In this document: in pieces, positions 55,094 to 63,836 of the stretch
How positions within the stretch are numbered: the first letter of the stretch is position 1
Layout of the letters: each line of letters begins with the position of its first letter
Assembly: GCF_020985305.1 (NCBI RefSeq)
Contig: NZ_CP087588.1
Coordinates: forward strand, 1,240,001-1,304,000
Direction: 5' to 3'
Length of the DNA stretch: 64,000 nucleotides
Source: Croceicoccus sp. Ery15
GTDB taxonomy: Bacteria > Pseudomonadota > Alphaproteobacteria > Sphingomonadales > Sphingomonadaceae
Position numbers and translations under genes: made by a program
Notes under the pieces: model-generated
Database searches by the model: none
Told to the model about the DNA's origin: nothing
Seen by the model: the letters and a program-made list of their open reading frames with translations, nothing else

Positions 55094-55690
55094 TTGAAGT
55101 TGGAAGCCAAGCGCAATCTTCGCAAGAACCTGCGCAAGGCGCGGCTGGATCATGTCGCTTCCTTGCCCGATTCGGTGCGCGGATTGCTGTTCAGGCGCCC
55201 GCCCGCCCCGATCGAGGCGCTGGTTCCCACAGGTTCGGTCATCGGCCTGTATCACCCCACTATCGGCGAAGCGCCCACCGGCGGCTATGCCCGTTTTTTC
55301 GCAGAGGCCGGCCATCCACTCGCCCTGCCCCGCTTTGCCGATCAGGACGCGGTGATGGAATTTGCGCAATGGTCCGACCCGTGGGGCGATGCCGATCTGG
55401 AAGTCGGCCCCTATGGCGCGCTGCAACCGTCGGGCGATGCCGTTGTTCTGGAACCCGATGTGCTGATCGTGCCGCTGCTGGGTTTTACCGCCAGCGGGGC
55501 ACGACTGGGTCAGGGCGGCGGTCATTACGACCGCTGGCTGGCCGAACATCCCGACACGCTGGCCATCGGCCTTGCGTGGGATGTGCAGGAACTGCCCGCC
55601 CTTCCCGTCGAAGCGCATGACAGGCCGCTGGCCGCCGTGGTGACGCCGCAGCGCATGTTCGGCCCCTTCGGACTGGTCGGCGCGCGATGA
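55094..55690 (+). CDS. 5-formyltetrahydrofolate cyclo-ligase
   Basis: Converts 5-formyltetrahydrofolate to 5,10-methenyl-THF with ATP. The roughly 198-residue protein has the N-terminal LEAKRNLRKNLRKARLD, GLYHPTIGEAPT, and the conserved VPLLGFTASGARLGQGGGHYDRWL. No ATG follows the 6S RNA in frame; TTG 55094 (or TTG 55100) after GGAAACGGGG is the likely start, and the upstream ATG at 55019 lies inside the 6S gene. Its stop overlaps the next gene (ATGA). Confidence 0.92.
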   Translation: MKLEAKRNLRKNLRKARLDHVASLPDSVRGLLFRRPPAPIEALVPTGSVIGLYHPTIGEAPTGGYARFFAEAGHPLALPRFADQDAVMEFAQWSDPWGDADLEVGPYGALQPSGDAVVLEPDVLIVPLLGFTASGARLGQGGGHYDRWLAEHPDTLAIGLAWDVQELPALPVEAHDRPLAAVVTPQRMFGPFGLVGAR

Positions 55691-55908
55691 GCAGGCCCGA
55701 CTGGCAACCGACATGGCGCAAGCCCGTGGGCATCCTTGTGCTGCTGCTCGCGCTGATGATCTATGCCGGAATTTGCGTCACGCTGGTCGAACCGATCTCA
55801 CGCTGGCATGTCTTGTTGCAGGTGCCGGTGTGGCTGGTGCTCGGCGTGGTCTGGCTGCTCCCGCTCAAGCGTTTCCTGATCTGGATGGAAACGGGCCGCT
55901 GGCGCTGA
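55687..55908 (+). CDS. DUF2842-like two-helix membrane protein
   Basis: A 73-residue protein with two hydrophobic helices (about residues 14-34 and 42-60) and a basic C-terminus (FLIWMETGRWR). The compact pattern WRKPVGILVLLLALMIYAG then ISRWHVLLQVPVWLVLGVVWLLPL (in pieces) resembles the alphaproteobacterial DUF2842 family. Its ATG overlaps the cyclo-ligase stop, so it is co-translated. Function unknown. Confidence 0.83.
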   Translation: MSRPDWQPTWRKPVGILVLLLALMIYAGICVTLVEPISRWHVLLQVPVWLVLGVVWLLPLKRFLIWMETGRWR

Positions 55909-56002
55909 TCGCGCCGCATTTCGCATAGCGCAAACGACTTCCGGGCCAGTCCGAAGACCGGCTCGAAGCGTTTATTCTCAACATGTTAGAGAATTCCCAA
56001 GG

Positions 56003-56079
<77 letters not shown>

Positions 56080-56171
56080 GTATGCCTTGTTAGGGGCAGT
56101 CCGTGGAGGCGTGCACCCCTTGGGAGCCGCGCAACTAGGGCAGCCATTTCGCCCTGTCAACGGCTTTCAAA

Positions 56172-56215
56172 TACAAAAAATGACGAATTTTTGAATCCCG
56201 CCGTTTCCCGCGGAT
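56172..56215 (-). terminator. Candidate terminator after thyA
   Basis: Right after the thyA stop, minus strand, a short G/C stem (CCGC / GCGG) is followed by U-rich sequence including a TTTTT-like run (the plus strand reads AAAAAATGACGAATTTTTG). The stem is short, so confidence is limited. It lies between thyA and tRNA-Asp. Confidence 0.4.
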
Positions 56216-57208
56216 TTATACCGCCACCGGCGCCGAGATATGCGCCTGCGGCGTATAGCCCTCGACCGCGAAATCCTCGATCCGGTAGTCGAAAATCGAA
56301 TCCGGCTTGCGCAGGATCGACAATTTCGGATGGCCGTCCGGCGAACGCGTCAGCTGCTCTTCGACCAGATCGGCGTGATTGAGGTAAAGATGCACGTCGC
56401 CGCCCATCCATGTGAACTCCCCCGGCTCCAGACCGGCCTGCTGCGCCAGCATCACTTGCAGCAAGGCCGCCGACCACAGGTTGAAAGGCAGTCCCAGCGC
56501 AATGTCGCAACTGCGCTGGAACATCAGCCCGTTGAGCTTTCCGTCCGCCACATGGAACTGATAGGTCTTGTGACAAGGCGGCAGGGCCATCTGGTCCAGC
56601 TCGGCCACATTCCACCCTTCGAGGATGTGGCGACGGCTGCCGGGATTGTTACGCAGGCTGTCGACCAGTCCGGCAAGCTGATTGACCCCCTCGCCTTTTC
56701 TGTACAGCCCGTCGCCCGCAGGCAGATAGACCGGCCAGTCCACCCATTGCTTGCCGTAAACCGGCCCAAGCTCTCCCCATTGCGCCGCAAACTCGGCATC
56801 GTCGGCGATGCGGGCCGAGAATTCCTCCATGCCGATATCCTCGCCCGTCGCGGCGCGATATTTGGCCAGCGGCCAGTCGGTCCAGATCCCAACCCGCTGT
56901 TGCACCAGCGAGCGGATATTGGTGTCGCCCGTCAGGAACCACAGCAATTCGCGGGTTGCCGTTTTCCAGTACACGCGCTTTGTCGTGATCAACGGCATCG
57001 CGCCGCCCGACAGGTCGAATCGCATCGTCTCGCCAAACAGGGATCGCGTGCCGACACCGGTGCGGTCGCTCCGCTCGCTTCCTTGCTCCCAAACGCGGCG
57101 CATCAGGCCCAGATACTGGTCTTCGTAATGCGCGTTTCTTTCTTCGCTCGCACGCGCGCGCGAAGATTCCTGGGCGGATGGGGCGGTTTGTTCTGCGTGA
57201 CTGGCCAT
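56216..57208 (-). CDS. thyA: Thymidylate synthase (ThyA)
   Basis: Folate-dependent methylation of dUMP to dTMP. The catalytic Cys is in MALPPCHKTYQFHV; other motifs are DRTGVGTRSLFGETMRFDLS (in parts), LLWFLTGDTNIRSL, GKQWVDWP, QRSCDIALGLPFNL and MGGDVHLYLNHADLV. 330 residues from ATG 57208, longer than the E. coli enzyme (264) because of an N-terminal leader of about 25 residues and an insertion around the ELGPVYGKQW region, seen in many alphaproteobacteria. A second start 12 bases upstream is possible. Confidence 0.95.
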   Translation of the reverse strand: MASHAEQTAPSAQESSRARASEERNAHYEDQYLGLMRRVWEQGSERSDRTGVGTRSLFGETMRFDLSGGAMPLITTKRVYWKTATRELLWFLTGDTNIRSLVQQRVGIWTDWPLAKYRAATGEDIGMEEFSARIADDAEFAAQWGELGPVYGKQWVDWPVYLPAGDGLYRKGEGVNQLAGLVDSLRNNPGSRRHILEGWNVAELDQMALPPCHKTYQFHVADGKLNGLMFQRSCDIALGLPFNLWSAALLQVMLAQQAGLEPGEFTWMGGDVHLYLNHADLVEEQLTRSPDGHPKLSILRKPDSIFDYRIEDFAVEGYTPQAHISAPVAV

Positions 57209-57385
57209 GCTCGGCAGCATAGACCAAGCCTTGGCCAAGCGCGCTGCGCCCCTGCGCAAAACCTTGTGGATAGGCTGTGCGGGGGGATGTGGATGAAAAC
57301 TTGCGAAATGCCCGCTTGCCAGCCCCGCTCCGCCCGCCTATAGGCGCGCCTCTGCCTCACCGCCCGCAAGCCGGGCGCGTCCGGT

Positions 57386-57462
57386 CGGGGAGTAGCTCAG
57401 CCTGGTAGAGCACTGTCTTCGGGAGGCAGGGGCCGGAGGTTCGAATCCTCTCTCCCCGACCA
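57386..57462 (+). tRNA. tRNA-Pro (CGG anticodon)
   Basis: Sequence begins CGGGGAGTAGCTCAGCCTGG and ends CTCTCCCCGACCA with encoded CCA. The acceptor stem CGGGGAG/CTCCCCG is perfect; the anticodon loop TTCGGGA gives CGG, reading CCG (Pro). D and T arms fit (GGAGG-TTCGAAT-CCTCT with one G-U). 77 bases. It precedes the DUF6875-like/synthetase locus by about 300 bases. Confidence 0.97.
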
Positions 57463-57764
57463 TCTTACCCTTCGCATCGTTCTGATTAATGGCCCGGTGG
57501 CGAAGGGCTGCACATTTACCACGATACAGTCATTCTCCGATCCCTGCCCGTTTTTCAACGGTCGCCGTCTCCTATCTAATGCGGCGCCCGCATCTTTTTG
57601 GGTAGTTTTGGGACGCCTCCAATTCGCAAGCGCAATATTAATCTGGCTGCGATAACATGCGGAAAGGACAGGCAAAGGGCACACGACCTTCACTCGTGTC
57701 CGCCCACTCTCCTGCCCCGAACTTTGGCCAACGGCCGGCATGCAAGGGTTGAGTCAGAGTGACG
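57463..57764 (+). promoter_or_regulatory. Intergenic region, tRNA-Pro to DUF6875-like gene
   Basis: About 300 bases with lower G+C than the flanks and no gene. Just after the tRNA an 8-base inverted repeat CCCTTCGC (57468-57475) / GCGAAGGG (57500-57507) encloses 24 bases and may end the tRNA transcript. An AT-rich segment with CAATATTAAT near 57630-57642 is a likely promoter zone for the locus; no boxes can be fixed with confidence. Confidence 0.45.
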
Positions 57765-58430
57765 ATGCATACGCGGCTTTCGGTTGAACAAACGGCGATT
57801 TCGCCTTTCCGAACCATCAGCGACATTGCGGCAACGACGCCGAACACCGACGGTCAAAGTGTCATGGCCCAAATGGCCTGTTTCATATCGCAAAGGCTCA
57901 CAAGGAAAGATTCCGATCTGGGCCGCTCCGGCCCGGTTTGCCCGTTCGCCCGACGTGGCTCTGCGATCGGCGGAATCCGAATTGCAAATTGCACTGCCGG
58001 TCGCGCTGAGCAGGCGCAGATTGAGGGAATAATAGCGCAAGTCCGCGACCAGTTTCTGACATGGGGCGAGAATTCGGATATCCCGCCCATGTTGCGCGCC
58101 TATGTGGTCACCTTTTCGGCGCTTGGCGGCGCCGCCGATGCCGCCTTGATCGAAAATGTGCAGAAGAGGCTGAAGCCCGATTATGTCGAACGGGGGCTGA
58201 TGATCGGCCAGTTCTATCCGGGCTGTAAGGAAGGCGGCATCCACAATCCCGAATTCCGCCCGCTCGATGCGCCGGTGATCAGCCTTGCCGTGCGTTACAT
58301 GGCGCTGGCCGATGCCCCGTTCATGCTGGACGATGCGCGTTACCGCGCCGCTTTTGTGGCTAGGCACGGGACTGCGGGTGAAATGGGACTGGCGCTGGCG
58401 GAACAAGCCCGCGCGGCTATGGCCGGTTGA
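57765..58430 (+). CDS. DUF6875-like protein next to a synthetase
   Basis: About 221 residues. A recognisable core runs DLGRSGPVCPFARRGSA, a linker, ENVQKRLKPDYVERGLMIGQFYP, NPEFRPLDAPVISLAVRYMA and FMLDDARYRAAFVARHG. I believe this is the DUF6875 family (GPVCPF motif, FRPL motif), members of which tend to lie by NRPS-like genes, but no function is known to me. The N-terminal 50 residues are not recognised, and the start could instead be ATG 57864 (MAQMACF). Its TGA stop is four bases before the GTG of the synthetase, so the pair is one operon. Confidence 0.72.
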   Translation: MHTRLSVEQTAISPFRTISDIAATTPNTDGQSVMAQMACFISQRLTRKDSDLGRSGPVCPFARRGSAIGGIRIANCTAGRAEQAQIEGIIAQVRDQFLTWGENSDIPPMLRAYVVTFSALGGAADAALIENVQKRLKPDYVERGLMIGQFYPGCKEGGIHNPEFRPLDAPVISLAVRYMALADAPFMLDDARYRAAFVARHGTAGEMGLALAEQARAAMAG

Positions 58431-58434
58431 GATT

Positions 58435-61071
58435 GTGAACGCGCGAAGCAATTTTCCCGAAATAGCGCGTAACGGATCGGCAGATTTCGAAACGGCATGC
58501 GCCCAGGGAGACCTTTCGGGGCTGATCCGCCTCGATGACATGTTCGCGCGGCAGGCGGGGTGCACGCCCGATGCAACCGCGATCCTGCGGCGGGGAGAGG
58601 CGACCAGCTATTCCGACCTTGACCGGCGGGCGAACGCCATTGCGAATACGCTGATTGCGCGCGGGATCGGCCCGCAGGACCGTATCGCTATCGCGCTCCC
58701 CCGTTCGGTCGATATGATCGCCGCGATGATCGGCGCGATGAAGGCGGGCTGCGTCTATGTACCGGTCGACACGGCCCAGCCGCCTGCACGCATCGCCTTT
58801 ATGCTGGAGGATAGCGGCGCGCGCGCACTGATAACGCTCGACCCCGCACTCGCTCCGCAAGGCTTTACCGGCACGCTGATCGCAGCAGACCGCATCGACG
58901 CGCCCGATACGCCGCCCGCGATTGCCACATCACCTACCGATCCGGCCTATATCTTCTACACCTCAGGCTCGACCGGCCGGCCCAAGGGGGTGCTGCTGGG
59001 CCATAATGCCTGTTTCTATATCGCCGGTTCGATCCGCCATTTCCGCGATGGAGAGCTGTCGCGGGTGGCAGCGGTTACTTCCATATCGTTCGATCCGTCA
59101 GTCTTCGAGATTTTCGCCCCGCTGGCTTGCGGCGGCACTATCGTGCTCAAGGACGATGCGCTGGAACCGTTCACTGCGGACGAGCGCCCGACCCTTTTAC
59201 AAGGCGTGCCGACCGCTTTGCGCCAGCTGGCGCGTGCAGGTGCCATCCCAGATACGGTGATCGCGATAAACAGCGGCGGCGAAACGCTGACCCGCCATAT
59301 CGCCGACGAGATTTACGGCGCATGCGCGGCGCGGCGCATCTATAACCATTACGGCCCGACAGAGGCATCGATCTGCACCTCCATTTCCACCATTCGCCGC
59401 GAAGATCATGGCGTGCCGGATATCGGCAGCCCCGTCGCCGGCGCGCAGGTTTTGATCCGCGACATGATGAATGGCGATCCGGTCGCAGATGGCGAAACCG
59501 GCGAAATCTGCATCGGCGGACCGGTGCTGGCGCATGGCTATCTGGGTGACAGGGCGCTAACCGATGCGCGCTTTAAGCATGACCGGCATAGCGGCATGCG
59601 TGTCTATCGCACCGGCGACCTGGGGCGCATCGGGCCACAGGGCCGCTTGCAATTCCTTGGCCGCATCGACGACCAGTTCAAGCTGCGCGGCCATCGTGTC
59701 GAGCTGGCCGAGATCGACGATACCTTGGTCTCGATCACCGGCATCGTCGATGCGGGCACGATCGTCATCGAAGAGAGGGGGGAGTCGAGGTTGATCGGTT
59801 TCGTCGCATGCTGCCCGGATGCTCCAGACGACGAAATCGCACTTCTCACCGCTATACGCGAAAGTCTGCCCGCCAGCATGGTGCCGCATCGCATCATCCG
59901 GATCGGTAGCATCCCGCGCCTGCCCAGCGGCAAGGTGGACAGGACCGAATTGAAACGCATGGCCGGAGAATACGCCGGTGACCAGAGCATGGCTAAAAAT
60001 GCGACTGCCACTGGCACTGCCGATGGCGGTGAGACGATCATCGAAACCATCGCCCGCCTGTTCGGCGAAGCACTGGATCGTCCGCCGCTTGGTCCGTCAG
60101 AGGATTTCTTCACCGCAGGCGGCGATTCATTGATGTGTGTAGAGATCGCATTGCGGCTTGAGGAAGTGCTGGACCGCCCCATTCCGGTCAATCTGCTGAC
60201 CCATCATTCCACTCCAAACGATTTGTTCACCGCGCTCAACCATGCTCGCAATGCGGACCGGCTGATCACCTATGACGGTAATCCCGACGGAGACACGATT
60301 TTCATCGCCCCGGGCATACGCGGGTCCGACACCGACTACACTAGTCTGAAGCCGCTACTCGCGCACCGACGGCTGGTCATGCTCCACGCCCTCCCGCTCG
60401 CCGCGGACATGATCCGCGATCCGCAAATCGAGACGCTGGTCCGTGCGCTCATCCCTCTGATTGAAGCAGAGCAGCCCGAGGGGGTCGTGACGCTGCTGGG
60501 CTACTCATTCGGCGGGGTGGTGGCCTATGCTTTGGCACGCGAGCTGGATGCACGGGGGCGCAACACGCGACTGATCATCATTGACACGCAAATCTCGCAC
60601 TGCAAGGCGCAGCCGATCGACTGGCTGCGCTGGACGAAAAACGAATTCTGGCCCGCCCTGCGCCAGCAGGGTTTCAAGAATGCCATGCGTCGACTGGCCC
60701 GTTCATTGCTTTTCTGGTTTCCCAACACAATCGGCCGGTTCCGGCACGAATATGTCCCGGATTTCATAACCAGCGCCGACCCCGCCTTTGTCGCCAGTCT
60801 GGTCAAAGCCGCCACCAGCCTGCGATACACGCCGCGACATGCGCCGACCTTGCTGATCGTGGCAGAGAAGATGCACCCGACCGATCTGCTGAATAGTCCC
60901 GATGGCGTTTCGGGATGGCATGGATTGCTGCATGGGCCCGATATCGAGATCCGCAGTATTCCGGTTACCCATTCGGAACTGGTGCGCCGTCCGGTGGTGA
61001 GCCGCATCAGCAGCCTGCTGGAAGGCTGGCTGACAAACGAATCCGCAGGCGACGGCATAGAAACCTCTTGA
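58435..61071 (+). CDS. Stand-alone A-T-TE nonribosomal peptide synthetase-like enzyme
   Basis: 878 residues in three domains. Adenylation (about 30-520): YTSGSTGRPKG (A3, 175-185), FDPS (A4, 219-222), NHYGPTE (A5, 304-310), YRTGD (A7, 391-395), LGRIDDQFKLRGHRVEL (A8) and PSGKVD with Lys500 (A10). Carrier domain: FTAGGDSLMCVEI with phosphopantetheine Ser565. Thioesterase (about 610-870): GYSFGG with Ser691, probable Asp717 and a His in IPVTHSEL. No condensation domain. D220 retains the alpha-amino-binding Asp, so an amino acid is the likely substrate. Start GTG 58435 follows the DUF6875-like stop by four bases. The product is unknown. Confidence 0.9.
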   Translation: MNARSNFPEIARNGSADFETACAQGDLSGLIRLDDMFARQAGCTPDATAILRRGEATSYSDLDRRANAIANTLIARGIGPQDRIAIALPRSVDMIAAMIGAMKAGCVYVPVDTAQPPARIAFMLEDSGARALITLDPALAPQGFTGTLIAADRIDAPDTPPAIATSPTDPAYIFYTSGSTGRPKGVLLGHNACFYIAGSIRHFRDGELSRVAAVTSISFDPSVFEIFAPLACGGTIVLKDDALEPFTADERPTLLQGVPTALRQLARAGAIPDTVIAINSGGETLTRHIADEIYGACAARRIYNHYGPTEASICTSISTIRREDHGVPDIGSPVAGAQVLIRDMMNGDPVADGETGEICIGGPVLAHGYLGDRALTDARFKHDRHSGMRVYRTGDLGRIGPQGRLQFLGRIDDQFKLRGHRVELAEIDDTLVSITGIVDAGTIVIEERGESRLIGFVACCPDAPDDEIALLTAIRESLPASMVPHRIIRIGSIPRLPSGKVDRTELKRMAGEYAGDQSMAKNATATGTADGGETIIETIARLFGEALDRPPLGPSEDFFTAGGDSLMCVEIALRLEEVLDRPIPVNLLTHHSTPNDLFTALNHARNADRLITYDGNPDGDTIFIAPGIRGSDTDYTSLKPLLAHRRLVMLHALPLAADMIRDPQIETLVRALIPLIEAEQPEGVVTLLGYSFGGVVAYALARELDARGRNTRLIIIDTQISHCKAQPIDWLRWTKNEFWPALRQQGFKNAMRRLARSLLFWFPNTIGRFRHEYVPDFITSADPAFVASLVKAATSLRYTPRHAPTLLIVAEKMHPTDLLNSPDGVSGWHGLLHGPDIEIRSIPVTHSELVRRPVVSRISSLLEGWLTNESAGDGIETS

Positions 61072-61235
61072 TCCCCCCACCCGACAATCGTCGCATAAAG
61101 GTTTCATTTGAGACTGGAATTGGGCATGAAGCGACCAAGGTCGCGCGGTGCATGCCAAGATTTGCGCCAGATCGGCCCTGACGCCGCCCTTGGCCGGCGC
61201 CTGTCCCGAACGTCATATTTTCCGGAGAGTTTCCT

Positions 61236-63407
61236 TTGTATAAATCTGCCCTGCTGATCGGCACGGCGCTGTGCGCTGCAACGCTTGGCGCATGCACCAC
61301 GACCGCGACGGATACCGACATGGCCACGACCGCCCCGACAGCCACCACGATCCCGGAAGGCACCGGCATCTTTGCCAGCGAATCCACCTTGCCATTCAAG
61401 GCACCGGATTTCAGCCGCATTCAGGAAAGCGATTTCCAGCCTGCCATCGAACAGGGCATGGCCATCGAAAAGGCCGAATGGCAGGCGATCGCCGATAATC
61501 CGGAAGCTCCGAGCTTTGACAATACGATCGTCGCTTTGCAGCGTACCGGTCGCATGCTCGGCCGCGCGCAGCGTGCCTTTTCGATCCTGACGGGCACGGT
61601 CACCAACGACAATCTGGACGCGATCGACGCGGCCCTGTCGCCCAAGCTGGCAGCGCATAGCGATACGCTGTTCCTGAACGACAAGATTTTCGCACGGGTC
61701 AAGGCGGTTTACGACAATCGAGCCGCGATGAGCATGACGGCCGAAGACGCGGTGCTGCTGGAAAAAACCTATGAACGTTTCGTCCACGCCGGTGCCGAAC
61801 TTTCACCCGAAGCAAAGCAGCAATTGCGCGATATCAATACGCAGCTTTCGACGCTGGATACCAAATTCGGCCAGATGCTGTCGCAAGCGAGCAAGGACAA
61901 TGCGCTGGTCGTGTCCGACCGTGCGGCGCTGGCGGGACTGTCGGATGCAGAGATTACCGCAGCGGCCAAGGCTGCCAGCGATCGCGGGCTGGACGGGCAA
62001 TATGTGATTGCGCTGCAAAACACGACGCAGCAGCCGCTGCTCGCCTCGCTCGACAATCGCGAAACGCGCAAGGCGCTGTTCGACAAAAGCTGGAACCGCG
62101 CCGTCAACGGCGATGCCAATGACACGCGCGAGATCGTAAAGCAGATTGCGACTCTGCGTGCCCAAAAGGCCGCCCTGTTCGGCGAGCCCGACTATGCCAG
62201 CTATCAGATGTACGATCGCATGGCCGAAACGCCCGAAAACGCGATCACCTTCATGCAGGGTTTGGCCGGTCCGACGGCGAAAGCCCAATTGATCGATGCT
62301 GCAGCGATCAATGCGATGATCAAGGCCGATGGCGGCGACTTTACCGTACAGCCGTGGGACTGGGATTATTACGCATCCAAGGTCCGTGCCGAGAAATTCG
62401 CCATCGACGACAATGCGATCAAGCCGTTCTTCGAAGTCAATCGCGTGCTGGAAGACGGTGTCTTTTTCGCGGCGAACAAGCTGTACGGGCTGAGCTTTGA
62501 AAAGCGCACCGACATCCCCGTCTGGCATCCTACCGTCTCGGTCTATACCGTGTTCGACAAGGACGGTTCCGAACTTGCGCTGTTCTATTTCGATCCGTTC
62601 CAGCGCGACAGCAAGCGCGGCGGGGCATGGATGTCGAGCTTTGTCGGCCAGTCCGGTCTGTATGGCGAAAAACCCGTTATTTACAATGTTCTGAACATCC
62701 CCCCTCCGGCCGAGGGTGAGCCCGCGCTGACCGATTTCGACAATGTGGAAACGATGTTCCACGAATTCGGCCATGCGCTTCACGGCATGTTCTCCGATGT
62801 GAAATATCCCTCGCTTGCAGGTACCGCGACTCCCCGCGATTTCGTGGAATTTCCCAGCCAGGCGAACGAGAAATGGGCGGTCGAACCCAGCGTGCTGGCC
62901 AATTACGCGAGGCATTACCAGACCGGCGCGCCCATGCCCGCCGATCTGCTGAAAAAGGTGCAGGACGCGCAAGGTTTCGATCAGGGCTACGCACTGGGCG
63001 AAACGCTTTCGGCAGCCATGCTGGACATGAAGTGGCATGATCTGGGCGCCGGCGAGATTCCCGCGGACGTGAATGCGTTCGAGGCGCAGGCACTGGCTTC
63101 CACGGGGCTGCACACCGATCTAGTGCCCCCGCGCTATCGCACGAGCTATTTCCGGCATGTCTGGGGCAGCGGTTATGCGGCGGGTTATTACGCCTATCTG
63201 TGGACCGAAATGCTGTCGGCCAATACCGGCGAATGGTATGATGCGAATGGCGGATTGACCCGCGCCAATGGCGACAAGTTCCGCGCCACCGTGCTGTCAC
63301 GCGGCGGGACCATCGATTACAACGATGCGTTCGTGGCTTTGACAGGCAAGGAACCACAGGTCGCGCCGCTGCTGCGCGCACGCGGCTTGCTGTATACCGG
63401 CGAATAA
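61236..63407 (+). CDS. M3-family metallopeptidase lipoprotein (Dcp-like)
   Basis: Zinc oligopeptidase of the thimet / dipeptidyl carboxypeptidase class. The active-site motif HEFGHALH lies near residue 510 with a downstream Glu in the EFPSQANEKWAVEPSVL stretch. Unlike the cytoplasmic enzyme it has a lipoprotein signal MYKSALLIGTALCAATLGAC. Start TTG 61236 has a GGAGAG site at seven bases. 723 residues, normal. It follows the synthetase after 160 bases but shows no functional link to it. Confidence 0.94.
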   Translation: MYKSALLIGTALCAATLGACTTTATDTDMATTAPTATTIPEGTGIFASESTLPFKAPDFSRIQESDFQPAIEQGMAIEKAEWQAIADNPEAPSFDNTIVALQRTGRMLGRAQRAFSILTGTVTNDNLDAIDAALSPKLAAHSDTLFLNDKIFARVKAVYDNRAAMSMTAEDAVLLEKTYERFVHAGAELSPEAKQQLRDINTQLSTLDTKFGQMLSQASKDNALVVSDRAALAGLSDAEITAAAKAASDRGLDGQYVIALQNTTQQPLLASLDNRETRKALFDKSWNRAVNGDANDTREIVKQIATLRAQKAALFGEPDYASYQMYDRMAETPENAITFMQGLAGPTAKAQLIDAAAINAMIKADGGDFTVQPWDWDYYASKVRAEKFAIDDNAIKPFFEVNRVLEDGVFFAANKLYGLSFEKRTDIPVWHPTVSVYTVFDKDGSELALFYFDPFQRDSKRGGAWMSSFVGQSGLYGEKPVIYNVLNIPPPAEGEPALTDFDNVETMFHEFGHALHGMFSDVKYPSLAGTATPRDFVEFPSQANEKWAVEPSVLANYARHYQTGAPMPADLLKKVQDAQGFDQGYALGETLSAAMLDMKWHDLGAGEIPADVNAFEAQALASTGLHTDLVPPRYRTSYFRHVWGSGYAAGYYAYLWTEMLSANTGEWYDANGGLTRANGDKFRATVLSRGGTIDYNDAFVALTGKEPQVAPLLRARGLLYTGE

Positions 63408-63836
63408 GAGCGGCTATTCCAGCCGGAAACACCCCCGTCCGCCGCGTCGTTGCAGCGGGCGGGGTTGTCATTTGAGTATCGGTCAAGACGCGCGAAATTG
63501 GCGACCCCAGGGGTTGGCGTGCGGCGCGAGCGTCCTGCAAGCGCATCGCGCGCCGCCGCCTCCTCCTGCTTGGTAAGATCGCGCCCGGCCGGCCCTGCTA
63601 GCACAGCAGCGATAACGGAAAGCGCTGCCCCATCATGGCTGTAATAGACCAGCGTGGCTTCCTTGTGCGTTTCGACCAACCTTGCGCTATTTCGGAAAAG
63701 ACCTTCTGGCGCTGGCGCAAGTCGCAAGGGCAGCGCGCTGACCGTCATGCTGCGCACGCAGGGTTTTGCGCGAAAATCAACTGGATTGCCGCCTTCGGAC
63801 TTTCATTCCTGCGCCATCGCGCCATAATCGGCCCAT
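63408..63836. other. Gap between M3 peptidase and antiporter gene
   Basis: About 430 bases. It contains the terminator above and a possible minus-strand frame from 63748 (MTVSALPLRLAPAPEG...) to 63317, with a plausible first half (SVIAAVLAGPAGRDLTKQEEAAARDALAG) but a tail that runs through the terminator and antisense to the peptidase. I cannot decide whether this is a small gene, so it is noted here rather than called. Otherwise I see nothing in it. Confidence 0.4.
63433..63469 (+). terminator. Terminator after the M3 peptidase
   Basis: A 10-pair stem CCCCGTCCGC / GCGGGCGGGG (one G-U) with a 12-base loop is followed by TTGTCATTT, about 25 bases past the stop. A good intrinsic terminator in shape, though the U run is interrupted. 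Confidence 0.55.

Noticed and set aside
61803..63113. A 436-codon minus-strand frame opposite the M3 peptidase
   Set aside because: Antisense to a gene with the HEFGHALH motif; no supporting evidence.
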